A DNA stretch of 56,504 nt from a bacterium. GTDB lineage: Bacteria > Verrucomicrobiota > Verrucomicrobiia > Limisphaerales > UBA11358. The position numbers were made by a program, and so were the translations under genes. The notes beneath the pieces were generated by a model, which was not told where the DNA came from, did not search any database, and saw nothing but the letters and a program-made list of their open reading frames with translations. Positions 35,606 to 42,926 of the stretch are shown in pieces (the stretch's first letter is position 1; each line of letters starts with the position of its first letter). Location: positions 1-56,504 of the forward strand of contig JAJXYT010000118.1 of NCBI GenBank assembly GCA_021780375.1, in the 5' to 3' direction.

Positions 35606-37282
35606 ATGCTCACAATGGAAGAAGCCATGAAGCAAACCGGCTCGCTGCCGTTTGCCGCCGGCAATATCGTCAAAGGTCACATCATCGAAGTCCGCCCCAA
35701 GGAAGTCCTGGTGGACATCGGCTACAAAAGCGAGGGCGTCATCCCCGCCCAGGAATTTGAAGACATCAAAGCCATCAAGGTTGGCGACGAAATTGATGTC
35801 CTGATCGAAAAGCTCGAAAACAAGGAAGGCACGGTCGTCCTCTCCCACGAGAAGGCCGAATTCAAACGCAACTGGGAGCGCATCCTCACCATCTGCAACG
35901 AAGGCGGCACCATCCAGGGCAAGGTCAAGTCCGTCGTCAAAGGCGGCCTGGTCGTCAACATCGGCGTCGAGGCGTTTCTGCCCGCGTCGCAGATTGACAT
36001 CATCACGCCGAAAAATCTCGCGCAATTTGTCGGCAATACCTACGAGTTCAAGGTCGTCAAAATCAACCAGGACCGGCAGAACATCGTGCTGTCGCGCCGC
36101 GAACTCATCGAGCAGGAACGTTCCGAGAAGCGCGCCAAACTGCTCGCCGAAATGGTGCCCGGCGACATCCGCAAGGGCACGGTCAAGAACATCACCGATT
36201 TCGGCGCGTTCATTGACCTCAACGGCATTGACGGCCTGTTGCACATCACGGACATGAGCTGGGGCCGGATCGGCCACCCGTCCGAATTTCTGAAGGTCGT
36301 CCAGGAAATTGACGTGGTGGTGCTGGACGTGAACAAGGAAAAGGAACGCGTCAGCCTCGGCCTCAAGCAGAAGATGGCCAATCCGTGGGACAACATCGAA
36401 ACAAAATTCCCCGTCGGCGCGCGCGTCAAAGGCAAGGTGGTCAACCTCGTGCCGTACGGCGCGTTTGTGCAGCTCGAACCGGGCGTGGAAGGCCTCGTGC
36501 ACGTCACCGAACTTTCCTGGACGAAACGCGTGGCCAAACCCAGCGACATGCTCAAGGTGGACCAGGAAATCGAAGCGATTGTTCTGGGGATCAACCGCGA
36601 GGAGCAGAAAATTTCCCTCGGCATCCGCCAGTTGGAAAGCAACCCGTGGGACAGCGCCGAAACCAAATATGCCGTCAAAACCCGCGTCAAAGGCAAGGTC
36701 CGCAATCTCACCAGCTATGGCGCGTTTGTGGAGTTGGAGGAAGGCATCGACGGCATGATTCACGTGTCCGACATCTCGTGGACGCGCAAAATCAATCATC
36801 CGTCGGAAATCCTCAAAAAGGGCGACGAAGTCGAGGCGATGGTGCTGGAAGTGGACCGGCCGAACCAGCGCATTGCGCTCGGCATGAAACAACTCGGCGA
36901 AGACCCGTGGGAGAACATTGACAAGCTCTACAAGGTCGGCGACGTGGTCCAGGGCAAGGTCACGAAGCTCGCCAGCTTCGGCGCGTTCGTCGGGTTGCAG
37001 CATGAGATTGACGGTCTGGTGCACATCTCGCAGGTCAGCGAGGAGCGCGTGGACAAAATCAAGAACGTGCTCAAGGTCGGGCAGGACGTGACCGCGCGCG
37101 TCATCAAGATTGACAAGGGTGAACGCCGCATCGGCCTGTCCATCAAGGCGGCCAGTTACTCCGACGAGCAGCTTAAGGAAGAACAGAAAATGCTCGATTC
37201 GCTCAAGCCCGGCGAAGATCTCGTGGCGTTGCAGCACGCCTTCGATGCCGCTGACGAGGCCAAGCATGACGCAAAGGAATAA
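35606..37282 (+). CDS. rpsA: 30S ribosomal protein S1
   Basis: 558 residues from 'MLTMEEAMKQTG'; an earlier in-frame ATG at 35549 is possible. Six S1 RNA-binding domains follow one another (near 25-95, 110-175, 195-265, 280-350, 365-440 and 450-525), each with the 'GKVxxLxxYGAFVELEEGIDG' and 'VHVSDISW' pattern, for instance 'RKGTVKNITDFGAFIDLNGI'. S1 unwinds and delivers mRNA to the ribosome. No strong Shine-Dalgarno sequence is seen, which is common for rpsA. It is transcribed alone and followed by a hairpin terminator. Confidence 0.96.
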   Translation: MLTMEEAMKQTGSLPFAAGNIVKGHIIEVRPKEVLVDIGYKSEGVIPAQEFEDIKAIKVGDEIDVLIEKLENKEGTVVLSHEKAEFKRNWERILTICNEGGTIQGKVKSVVKGGLVVNIGVEAFLPASQIDIITPKNLAQFVGNTYEFKVVKINQDRQNIVLSRRELIEQERSEKRAKLLAEMVPGDIRKGTVKNITDFGAFIDLNGIDGLLHITDMSWGRIGHPSEFLKVVQEIDVVVLDVNKEKERVSLGLKQKMANPWDNIETKFPVGARVKGKVVNLVPYGAFVQLEPGVEGLVHVTELSWTKRVAKPSDMLKVDQEIEAIVLGINREEQKISLGIRQLESNPWDSAETKYAVKTRVKGKVRNLTSYGAFVELEEGIDGMIHVSDISWTRKINHPSEILKKGDEVEAMVLEVDRPNQRIALGMKQLGEDPWENIDKLYKVGDVVQGKVTKLASFGAFVGLQHEIDGLVHISQVSEERVDKIKNVLKVGQDVTARVIKIDKGERRIGLSIKAASYSDEQLKEEQKMLDSLKPGEDLVALQHAFDAADEAKHDAKE

Positions 37283-37308
37283 CTGCTGCTGTCAGAATTC
37301 ATTCACGC

Positions 37309-37336
37309 AGGCGGATCGGAAACGGTCCGCCTGTTT
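37309..37336 (+). terminator. rpsA terminator hairpin
   Basis: AGGCGGATC (37309-37317), loop GGAAAC, and GGTCCGCCT (37324-37332) form a nine-pair stem with one G-U, followed by GTTTC. The T run is short. Confidence 0.6.
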
Positions 37337-37340
37337 CAAT

Positions 37341-37442
37341 GTAGCGCAGCCGTCTCGGCTGCCAGGGTGGGGGGGCCACACTTCCGGCGCAGATATTCAG
37401 TCATGCGTCCTGCAAACACGCAGGCGAGGACGCCTGCGCTAC
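37341..37442. repeat. Palindromic element C2
   Basis: GTAGCGCAGCCGTCTCGGCT on the left and AGGCGAGGACGCCTGCGCTA(C) on the right. The right edge, read on the minus strand as AAG-TAG-CGC, gives folA its stop codon. Confidence 0.8.
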
Positions 37443-38020
37443 TTGATTAGCGACTTATGCCGGTAATGCAAAATCTTGAACTCCGGTTCGTCGCGGATTT
37501 CTTCAGCCAGAACAAATTTCTCTTCAAACGGCGGAAAGAAGGCGTCGCCCGACACCTCGCGTTTGACCAAAGTCAGATAAAGATCGGAACAGCGCGGCAG
37601 GGCCTGTTCGTAAATCTGCGCGCCGCCACAGATGAAGATGTCGTTCGGAAACTCCTCCGGACTCAACCGGTCCAGTGAATTGAAAATCAGCATCTCCGTC
37701 CGTTGGTTTTTCTCCAGCCGGGTGAAGTGAAACTGGTAGGCGCGTTTGAGATAACGCCCGCCGCGCCACTCGTGGTACTGGCCGAAAATCTCCGGATGCG
37801 TCTTGATGAGCCGTTGCGGGTGGCGCGTGAGAATCATGTTCTTGCGGCTGGGCAGCGGCCGGCCCAGGCTTTCAAACGTCTTGCGTCCCATCACGACGAC
37901 GTTGCCCAGCGTCATTTTTTTGAACCACTTGAAATCCTCCGGCAGGTGCCACGGGATCTGGCCGTCCGCGCCAATCACGCGGTTCAACGACATGGCGGCG
38001 ATGGCTTGAAAGTGTTTCAT
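37439..38020 (-). CDS. folA: Dihydrofolate reductase
   Basis: 193 residues, about 30 more than usual. It reduces dihydrofolate, which the neighbouring ThyA produces. '[22 protein letters not shown]' (catalytic Asp near 29), '[20 protein letters not shown]' for NADPH, and '[14 protein letters not shown]' are conserved. The extra length lies in the middle ('[20 protein letters not shown]' region and beyond). The final codons run into repeat C2, which supplies the TAG stop. It is 79 bases downstream of thyA and probably co-transcribed. Confidence 0.94.
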   Translation of the reverse strand: MKHFQAIAAMSLNRVIGADGQIPWHLPEDFKWFKKMTLGNVVVMGRKTFESLGRPLPSRKNMILTRHPQRLIKTHPEIFGQYHEWRGGRYLKRAYQFHFTRLEKNQRTEMLIFNSLDRLSPEEFPNDIFICGGAQIYEQALPRCSDLYLTLVKREVSGDAFFPPFEEKFVLAEEIRDEPEFKILHYRHKSLIK

Positions 38021-38032
38021 GGTCTGAGTTTT

Positions 38033-38090
38033 AACGCAAAGCCGCAGAGCCGCAAAGAATCTTCACTCGGCGTCTCCGCGTCTTGGCGTT
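38033..38090. repeat. Palindromic element J between thyA and folA
   Basis: AACGCAAAGCCGCAGAGCCG on the left and CGTCTCCGCGTCTTGGCGTT on the right are imperfect inverted arms. A half copy (AACGCAAAGGCGCCAGG) lies at 34986-35002. Confidence 0.65.
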
Positions 38091-38099
38091 GAAGGTTTT

Positions 38100-38894
38100 C
38101 TATACTGCAATCGGCGCCTTGATGGCCGGGTGCGGATCGTAACCGGCCAGCTCAAAATCCTCGAACTTGAAGTCGCGGATGTTTGTCACGGCTGGATTCA
38201 ATTTCATCTGCGGCAAGGGACGCGGCTCGCGCGAAAGCTGCAACTGCGCCTGTCCGAGATGGTTCTGGTAAAGATGCAAATCGCCGAACGTGTGGACGAA
38301 TTCGCCCGGTTTCAGCCCGCAAACCTGCGCCATCATCCGGGTGAGCAGCGCGTAGCTGGCAAGGTTGAACGGCACGCCGAGAAACAAGTCCGCGCTGCGC
38401 TGGTAAAGCTGGCAGCTCAACTCGCCGTCCAGCACATAGAACTGGAACAGCGCGTGGCAGGGCGCCAACCGCATCTGGTCCAGTTCTCCCGCGTTCCAGG
38501 CGCTGACAATGTGTCGGCGGCTGTCAGGATTCTTTTGGATTTGCGCGATGACGTGGTCAATCTGATTAATCGAATGGCCGTCGGGCGTCCGCCAGTCGCA
38601 CCATTGCGCGCCGTAGATGCGGCCGAGGCTGCCGTCCGGGTCCGCCCACTCGTCCCAAATCGTCACGCCGTGCTCGTGGAGATATTTGATGTTCGTGTCG
38701 CCGCGCAGAAACCAGAGCAGTTCATAGATGATGGATTTGACGTGCAGCTTTTTCGTGGTGAGCAGGGGAAAGTTGTTCTGCAACGGAAACCGTGCCTGGG
38801 CGCCGAACACGGAAACCGTGCCGGTGCCCGTGCGGTCGGCCTTGAACTTGCCGCGTTCCAGAACCAGCCGGAGCAGATCGAGATATTGAACCAT
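38100..38894 (-). CDS. thyA: Thymidylate synthase
   Basis: 264 residues, the standard length for the ThyA class. It makes dTMP from dUMP with methylenetetrahydrofolate. '[17 protein letters not shown]', '[19 protein letters not shown]', the catalytic Cys in '[12 protein letters not shown]' (near 146) after 'RRHIVSAWN', and '[16 protein letters not shown]' with '[13 protein letters not shown]' are all intact. Its dihydrofolate product is recycled by FolA from the next gene. Confidence 0.97.
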   Translation of the reverse strand: MVQYLDLLRLVLERGKFKADRTGTGTVSVFGAQARFPLQNNFPLLTTKKLHVKSIIYELLWFLRGDTNIKYLHEHGVTIWDEWADPDGSLGRIYGAQWCDWRTPDGHSINQIDHVIAQIQKNPDSRRHIVSAWNAGELDQMRLAPCHALFQFYVLDGELSCQLYQRSADLFLGVPFNLASYALLTRMMAQVCGLKPGEFVHTFGDLHLYQNHLGQAQLQLSREPRPLPQMKLNPAVTNIRDFKFEDFELAGYDPHPAIKAPIAV

Positions 38895-38942
38895 CGCGGC
38901 GAAAATTTAACCGCGAAACCCACGAAAGACACGAAAAGAAAT

Positions 38943-39431
38943 TTAGGTCTGCGGAGATTTAGAGTGCCGCGAACGCCAGCGGCGGAAAATCCAAATTAAA
39001 GGTAAAACACTGAACAGAAAAAGCGGATACCAAAGACTGACCATCAGGGTCCAAAGCGGACGTACTCGGTCATGCATCTGCCAGTGGCGAAAATAAATTC
39101 CTGGTAGATCACAGGCTTTTAGTTTGTCAATTGTGTTGTCCACGTTGGTAAACGTTATTTGGCCGAAGTCGTAATCACCTGCGTGCCAGCCCAAGCGGGT
39201 TTCATGATCACTATCACCTCCCAGGCGCATAATGCTGCCACGATACGGCCCGTATTGGGCATCGTTGAAGATAACGAGACGGCCAAGTGTATCGCCACTA
39301 AATCCTTTCCAAACGCTGACGTGGAAATTTTTTGTAAGCGAAATCTTGTGATCCCACGGGGTCACGGCAAATGTTGCGAGCCAGAGAACAAAAGTGCAAA
39401 CCGCCAGAAGTGCTGAAACAAGAGATGCCAT
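38943..39431 (-). CDS. Hypothetical membrane protein with N- and C-terminal helices
   Basis: 162 residues from 'MASLVSALLA'. A first helix (3-23, 'LVSALLAVCTFVLWLATFAV') is followed by an extracytoplasmic domain ('FHVSVWKGFSGDTLGRLVIF', 'YGPYRGSIMRLGG'), and a second helix (about 130-150) with a basic tail 'RRWRSRHSK'. This layout, with a short middle domain containing Trp-rich segments, is seen in small planctomycete and verrucomicrobial proteins of unknown role. An upstream ATG at 39503 is possible. A half palindrome (CCCACGAAAGACACGAAAAG) lies next to its stop. Confidence 0.65.
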   Translation of the reverse strand: MASLVSALLAVCTFVLWLATFAVTPWDHKISLTKNFHVSVWKGFSGDTLGRLVIFNDAQYGPYRGSIMRLGGDSDHETRLGWHAGDYDFGQITFTNVDNTIDKLKACDLPGIYFRHWQMHDRVRPLWTLMVSLWYPLFLFSVLPLIWIFRRWRSRHSKSPQT

Positions 39432-39557
39432 GTTGAATTTCCCAAGTTTCACGTTTGCGACTGTATTTTGCCTGTCAGTTTCTGTCCAGTATTCTTCAGG
39501 CATGTGTGTCTTCAGGCATGAGTGGCACGAGTCGTCGGGTGACGGCCAAGCGCATGT

Positions 39558-39654
39558 CCTCTCCCGGGGGAGAGGAAGCAGGTGAGGGCGGTTGTAAAAA
39601 TGAATTAGTTTGTGGACGTCCGCCCTCATCCCGGCCTCCTCCCCCAGGAGAAGG
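39558..39654. repeat. Intergenic palindromic element N (second copy)
   Basis: CCTCTCCCGGGGGAGAGG (39558-39575) and a GTGAGGGCGG...CCGCCCTCAT pair, ending CTCCCCCAGGAGAAGG. It lies in the gene-free stretch 39432-39899. Confidence 0.7.
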
Positions 39655-39741
39655 TGACCGATTCGCCGCCGCTTTGGAGTGGGTGGGGCTGAATTTTTCG
39701 GATAGCCATCGGCAAAACCAAAAAAAACGGCCAATAACTGT

Positions 39742-39780
39742 TCCTTCTCCCGGGGGAGAAGGTCAGGTTGAGGGCGAGCG
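39742..39780. repeat. Intergenic palindromic element N (half copy)
   Basis: CCTTCTCCCGGGGGAGAAGG is a perfect 20-base palindrome at 39742-39761, followed by GTTGAGGGCG. Confidence 0.65.
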
Positions 39781-39899
39781 TAAAACCTGAACGGAAATTT
39801 CCAGTCCTCTTGACGATCGCCATCATCTGCCGCGCCGCGTTTCTTTCGACTGTTGAATTTTGCTTGCCCAACGACGCAGTTCCACGGCCTATTGCTGTG

Positions 39900-40385
39900 A
39901 TGCGTGAATTGCCTCACACCCATCATTGCTTCGTTTGCGGCGAAAGCAACGCTGTCGGGCTTAAACTGCGTTTTACGACCGACGGGCGCACCGTGCAGAC
40001 GCGTTTCCGGTTGCGCGCCGCGCACATCGGTTTTCGCGGTATCGTCCACGGCGGTATTTTGACGACGGTATTGGACGAAATCATGGTCTGGGCCTGCGCG
40101 GTACCGACGGGGCGGTTTGCGTTCTGCGCCGAGCTGACCGTGCGGTTTCAAAATCCCGTCCGGCCCGACGATGAAATTATCGCCACGGGCGAGTTGCTGG
40201 CGAACCGCAAGAACCGGATTTTTGAGGCCAAGGCGGTGCTGGCCAATTCCGACGGCCAGCCGTTCGCCGAGGCCACCGGCAAATATCTGCCGATTCCCAA
40301 AAGCGATTTGACAGGCATGATGACCGATTTGATTGGGGACACCAGCTGGCTGCGGGACGGCGCCGACTCGCAGCCGCCGGCGTGA
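39900..40385 (+). CDS. PaaI-type (hotdog fold) thioesterase
   Basis: 161 residues from 'MRELPHTHHCFVCG'. 'HIGFRGIVHGGILTTVLDE' with the catalytic 'HGG' motif (near 58-62) and 'FCAELTVRFQNPVRPDDEI' are typical of hotdog acyl-CoA thioesterases. The opening 'HCFVCGESNAVGLKL' is a Cys-x-x-Cys lead-in found in one branch of this family. The substrate acyl-CoA is not known. An inverted repeat GAGGCGGAA/TTCCGCCTC (40387-40428) directly follows and may end transcription. Confidence 0.85.
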   Translation: MRELPHTHHCFVCGESNAVGLKLRFTTDGRTVQTRFRLRAAHIGFRGIVHGGILTTVLDEIMVWACAVPTGRFAFCAELTVRFQNPVRPDDEIIATGELLANRKNRIFEAKAVLANSDGQPFAEATGKYLPIPKSDLTGMMTDLIGDTSWLRDGADSQPPA

Positions 40386-40526
40386 GGAGGCGGAATTTGC
40401 CCGGAATCCGCCATCCTTTTTCCGCCTCGTTACCTCGGCGGCTGCTTTGCGGCAGCGGTTAATCCGTGGTTAATCCGTGATTGTCGAAACGCGCCGTAAA
40501 AAGTAACCTGCAGAGGAATTGACTCA

Positions 40527-40934
40527 ATGCGCATCCTTGCCCTCGACCACGGAACCAAACGCATCGGCGTCGCCGTCAGCGATGAAACCAAAACCATCGC
40601 GCAGCCGCTGGAGTACATTCCCGCCGGGCCGTTCGCGGGTTTCCTGGACCGGTTGAAAAAACTGCTCGTCGAAAAGGAAATTGACCTGATCCTCATCGGT
40701 CTGCCCCGCAACATGGACGGTACTTACGGTCCGGCGGCGCAAAAGGTCGAGGCATTCGTCGCCGTATTGCGCAACGCCGTCACCGTTCCGATCAAGCTGT
40801 GGGACGAACGTCTGACCAGTTCGCAAGCGAACCGGATTTTAATCCAGGGCAAGGTCCGGCGCGAGAAACGCAGAGAGAAGGTGGATAAGATGGCCGCGGC
40901 AATTTTGCTGCAAAGTTATCTGGATGGAATCTGA
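40527..40934 (+). CDS. ruvX: Putative pre-16S rRNA nuclease / Holliday junction resolvase-like RuvX (YqgF)
   Basis: 135 residues, normal for the family. An RNase H-like fold with 'ILALDHGTKRIGVAVSDETK' at the start (catalytic Asp near 6), 'LILIGLPRNMDGTYG' in the middle, and 'LWDERLTSSQANRILI' with the acidic pair near the end ('KVDKMAAAILLQSYLD'). It matures the 5' end of 16S rRNA in E. coli. Repeat element I follows directly. Confidence 0.93.
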   Translation: MRILALDHGTKRIGVAVSDETKTIAQPLEYIPAGPFAGFLDRLKKLLVEKEIDLILIGLPRNMDGTYGPAAQKVEAFVAVLRNAVTVPIKLWDERLTSSQANRILIQGKVRREKRREKVDKMAAAILLQSYLDGI

Positions 40935-40939
40935 TATCA

Positions 40940-41047
40940 AACCGCGGATGAACGCAGATGAACGCAGAATCTTGAAACACATTGGGCTTCATGACTTTCG
41001 CCGATCGGTTTTTATTTATCCGTGTTCATCCGTGTCTATCCGTGGTT
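40940..41047. repeat. Palindromic element I
   Basis: ACCGCGGATGAACGCAGATG on the left is mirrored by ATCCGTGTTCATCCGTGTCT and ATCCGTGGTT on the right, with the unit ATCCGTG repeated three times. It fills the gap between ruvX and truA and ends 10 bases before the truA start. Confidence 0.7.
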
Positions 41048-41057
41048 AGATTCTTCC

Positions 41058-41834
41058 GTGAACAGCTTAAAATTTAAACTGACCATTGCCTACGATGGCA
41101 CGGCGTACGAAGGCTGGCAGACGCAAAAGATCGGCACCGGCGTCCAGCAAAAGGTCGAGGAAGCGCTGGCGAAATTATTCCCCAGCCGCCCGATCGTCCA
41201 CAGTTCCAGCCGCACGGACACAGGCGTGCATGCGCTCGGCATGGTGGCGCATTTTGAGGTGCCGGTGGCCGAATTCAAAATGACGGTGCGCAAGCTGGCG
41301 CTGGCCATCAACGCCTGGCTGCCGGAAGACGTCCGCGTGTTGTCGGTTTCGCGCGCGCAAAAGAAATTTCATGCCCGTTTCGACACGGCGGGCAAGCAAT
41401 ACCGCTATTTCGTTTGGAACCACACGGCCATGAATCCGCTGCTTCGCCACAGCGCCTGGCAGGTCACGCGCCCGCTCAATCTACAGGCCATGCGTGCCGC
41501 CGCACGGCAGTTGGTCGGACGACACGATTTCACATCATTCGCCGCCAATCGAAATTACGAGATGGAATCCACCCGGCGGAGGCTCACGCGGTGCGACATC
41601 AAAAAATCCGGTCCGCAACTGACCTTCATCATCGAAGGCGAGGGTTTTCTTTACAAAATGTGCCGCGGTATCGTCGGCACGCTGGTGCAGGTCGGGTTGG
41701 GCAAGTTTCCGCCGGCGGAAATCAGGGGGATGCTGGCAAAGAAAGACCGGCGCGTGGCCGGCATGACGGCGCCGGCGCATGGCCTGGTGCTGTGGAAGGT
41801 TTTTTATAAAAAGTCTCGTGGCAGCCGACGTTAG
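41058..41834 (+). CDS. truA: tRNA pseudouridine synthase A
   Basis: 258 residues from the GTG at 41058 ('NSLKFKLTIAYDGTAYEGWQ' follows). It makes pseudouridine 38-40 in the anticodon arm. The catalytic Asp is in 'SSRTDTGVHALGMVAHF' (near 53), with 'NAWLPEDVRV', 'YRYFVWNH' and 'FLYKMCRGIVGTLVQVG' also conserved. The last residues, 'SRGSRR', and the TAG stop are encoded by palindrome A6, so the native C-terminus may have been replaced. Confidence 0.95.
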   Translation: MNSLKFKLTIAYDGTAYEGWQTQKIGTGVQQKVEEALAKLFPSRPIVHSSSRTDTGVHALGMVAHFEVPVAEFKMTVRKLALAINAWLPEDVRVLSVSRAQKKFHARFDTAGKQYRYFVWNHTAMNPLLRHSAWQVTRPLNLQAMRAAARQLVGRHDFTSFAANRNYEMESTRRRLTRCDIKKSGPQLTFIIEGEGFLYKMCRGIVGTLVQVGLGKFPPAEIRGMLAKKDRRVAGMTAPAHGLVLWKVFYKKSRGSRR

Positions 41835-41877
41835 TCGGCTCCAACTTTTGAATGAGCGGACTGATGTCCGCTGCAAC
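41818..41877. repeat. Palindromic element A6 at the truA/trmL junction
   Basis: GTGGCAGCCGACGTTAGTCG and GAGCGGACTGATGTCCGCTG (ending CAAC) are family A arms. The left arm contains the truA stop codon, and the element ends ten bases before the trmL ATG. Confidence 0.85.
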
Positions 41878-41887
41878 AAATCAGCAA

Positions 41888-42355
41888 ATGAACATCGTTT
41901 TGGTTGAACCGGAAATTCCACCGAACACCGGCAACGTGGCGCGGCTTTGCGCGGCCACGAGAACGGCGTTGCATCTCATCGAGCCGTTCGGCTTCAAGCT
42001 CGATGACGCGCAGCTCAAGCGCGCGGGCATGGACTATTGGCAGCACGTTCGATGGCATCGTTGGAAAAACTGGGGTGCGTTCGAATCGGCTCATAAAGCT
42101 GACGCTGCCAGGTTTTGGTTCATCGAATCGAAAGGGCCAAAGCTTTACACGGAAGGAAAATATTTGCCGGGCGATTATCTGATTTTCGGACGTGAAACGG
42201 CCGGTTTGCCAAAGCTGTTGCTGGAACAAAATCGCGAACGCTGGTTGCGGATTCCGATGTTCAATGAGAAATCGCGCTCGCTGAACCTGTCGAACTGCGC
42301 GGCCCTGGTGTTGTTTGAAGCGCTGCGCCAGCAGGGTTTTAGCGGGGAGATTTGA
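41888..42355 (+). CDS. trmL: tRNA (cytidine/uridine-34-2'-O)-methyltransferase, SPOUT family
   Basis: 155 residues. It methylates the wobble ribose of certain leucine tRNAs. SPOUT motifs are complete: 'EIPPNTGNVARLCAAT' (near 9-24), 'IFGRETAGLP' (near 99-108), and 'RIPMFNEKSRSLNLSNCAAL' (near 121-140). I start at 'MNIVLVEP'; a frame beginning 12 codons earlier runs through palindrome A6. Confidence 0.95.
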   Translation: MNIVLVEPEIPPNTGNVARLCAATRTALHLIEPFGFKLDDAQLKRAGMDYWQHVRWHRWKNWGAFESAHKADAARFWFIESKGPKLYTEGKYLPGDYLIFGRETAGLPKLLLEQNRERWLRIPMFNEKSRSLNLSNCAALVLFEALRQQGFSGEI

Positions 42356-42456
42356 TTCGATTATTTTATCGCGGCTGGCCGGCTTGCCGAGCCGCAGTTC
42401 GGAGCCTCTATGAGAAGGTGTGTATTATTGCCCGTCTCCGTTTTACTTCGACGCGG

Positions 42457-42480
42457 CAGCCCCGAAAGCGTTCGGGGCTG
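42457..42480 (-). terminator. Hairpin abutting the tRNA-Val 3' end
   Basis: CAGCCCCGAA-AGCG-TTCGGGGCTG has perfect ten-base arms. Read on the minus strand it begins within the CCA of tRNA-Val. No T run follows, so it may act in 3' processing or as a factor-dependent stop. Confidence 0.45.
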
Positions 42481-42554
42481 GTGGGCGCTGAGGGATTCGA
42501 ACCCCCGACCTACTCGGTGTAAACGAGACGCGCTAGCCACTGCGCCAAGCGCCC
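42479..42554 (-). tRNA. tRNA-Val (anticodon TAC)
   Basis: The acceptor stem GGGCGCT pairs with AGCGCCC, the anticodon loop is TTTACAC on a CTCG/CGAG stem, and the T arm has GGTTCGAATCC. The 3' CCA is encoded. Confidence 0.96.
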
Positions 42555-42926
42555 GACCGCAATAACTTTACCGAAACCAACCCCGGCCGACAAGCCGCAC
42601 CATTTGTCCCAGGCGATTGAAGGCCGGGAACCAACCGGTTGGCCGGTCTTTCGTCCTTCACCAGATCATCGCCGTGGATGTCCATTTTGAAACAAAAGCG
42701 CATCGACACCGACAAGAGTCCGGTCGATCCGAACAAAAGCCGCCTTTATCTGTCATATACTTGCCCGATATATATCCCGATGAACAAACCGATGTGGTTT
42801 TTACCATCTCCGCCAAAGGCAGTCATTGTCCTCTCCGATGGAAGAAAATTGCCAGTTGCACCCAAACAGCCATCATGCGCATCGTCGGGCGAATAGACTT
42901 GCTCGTTCGCCCCTTTGAACCATGAC
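42555..42926. other. Gene-free stretch between tRNA-Val and the phospholipase D-like gene
   Basis: Short open frames here show no ribosome site, family motif or consistent composition. I see no repeat element in it either. It contains a TATATATAT-like stretch near 42768-42776. Confidence 0.5.

Noticed and set aside
35594-37267. 557-residue minus-strand open frame
   Set aside because: Antisense shadow of rpsA, a consequence of codon use in a high-GC gene.
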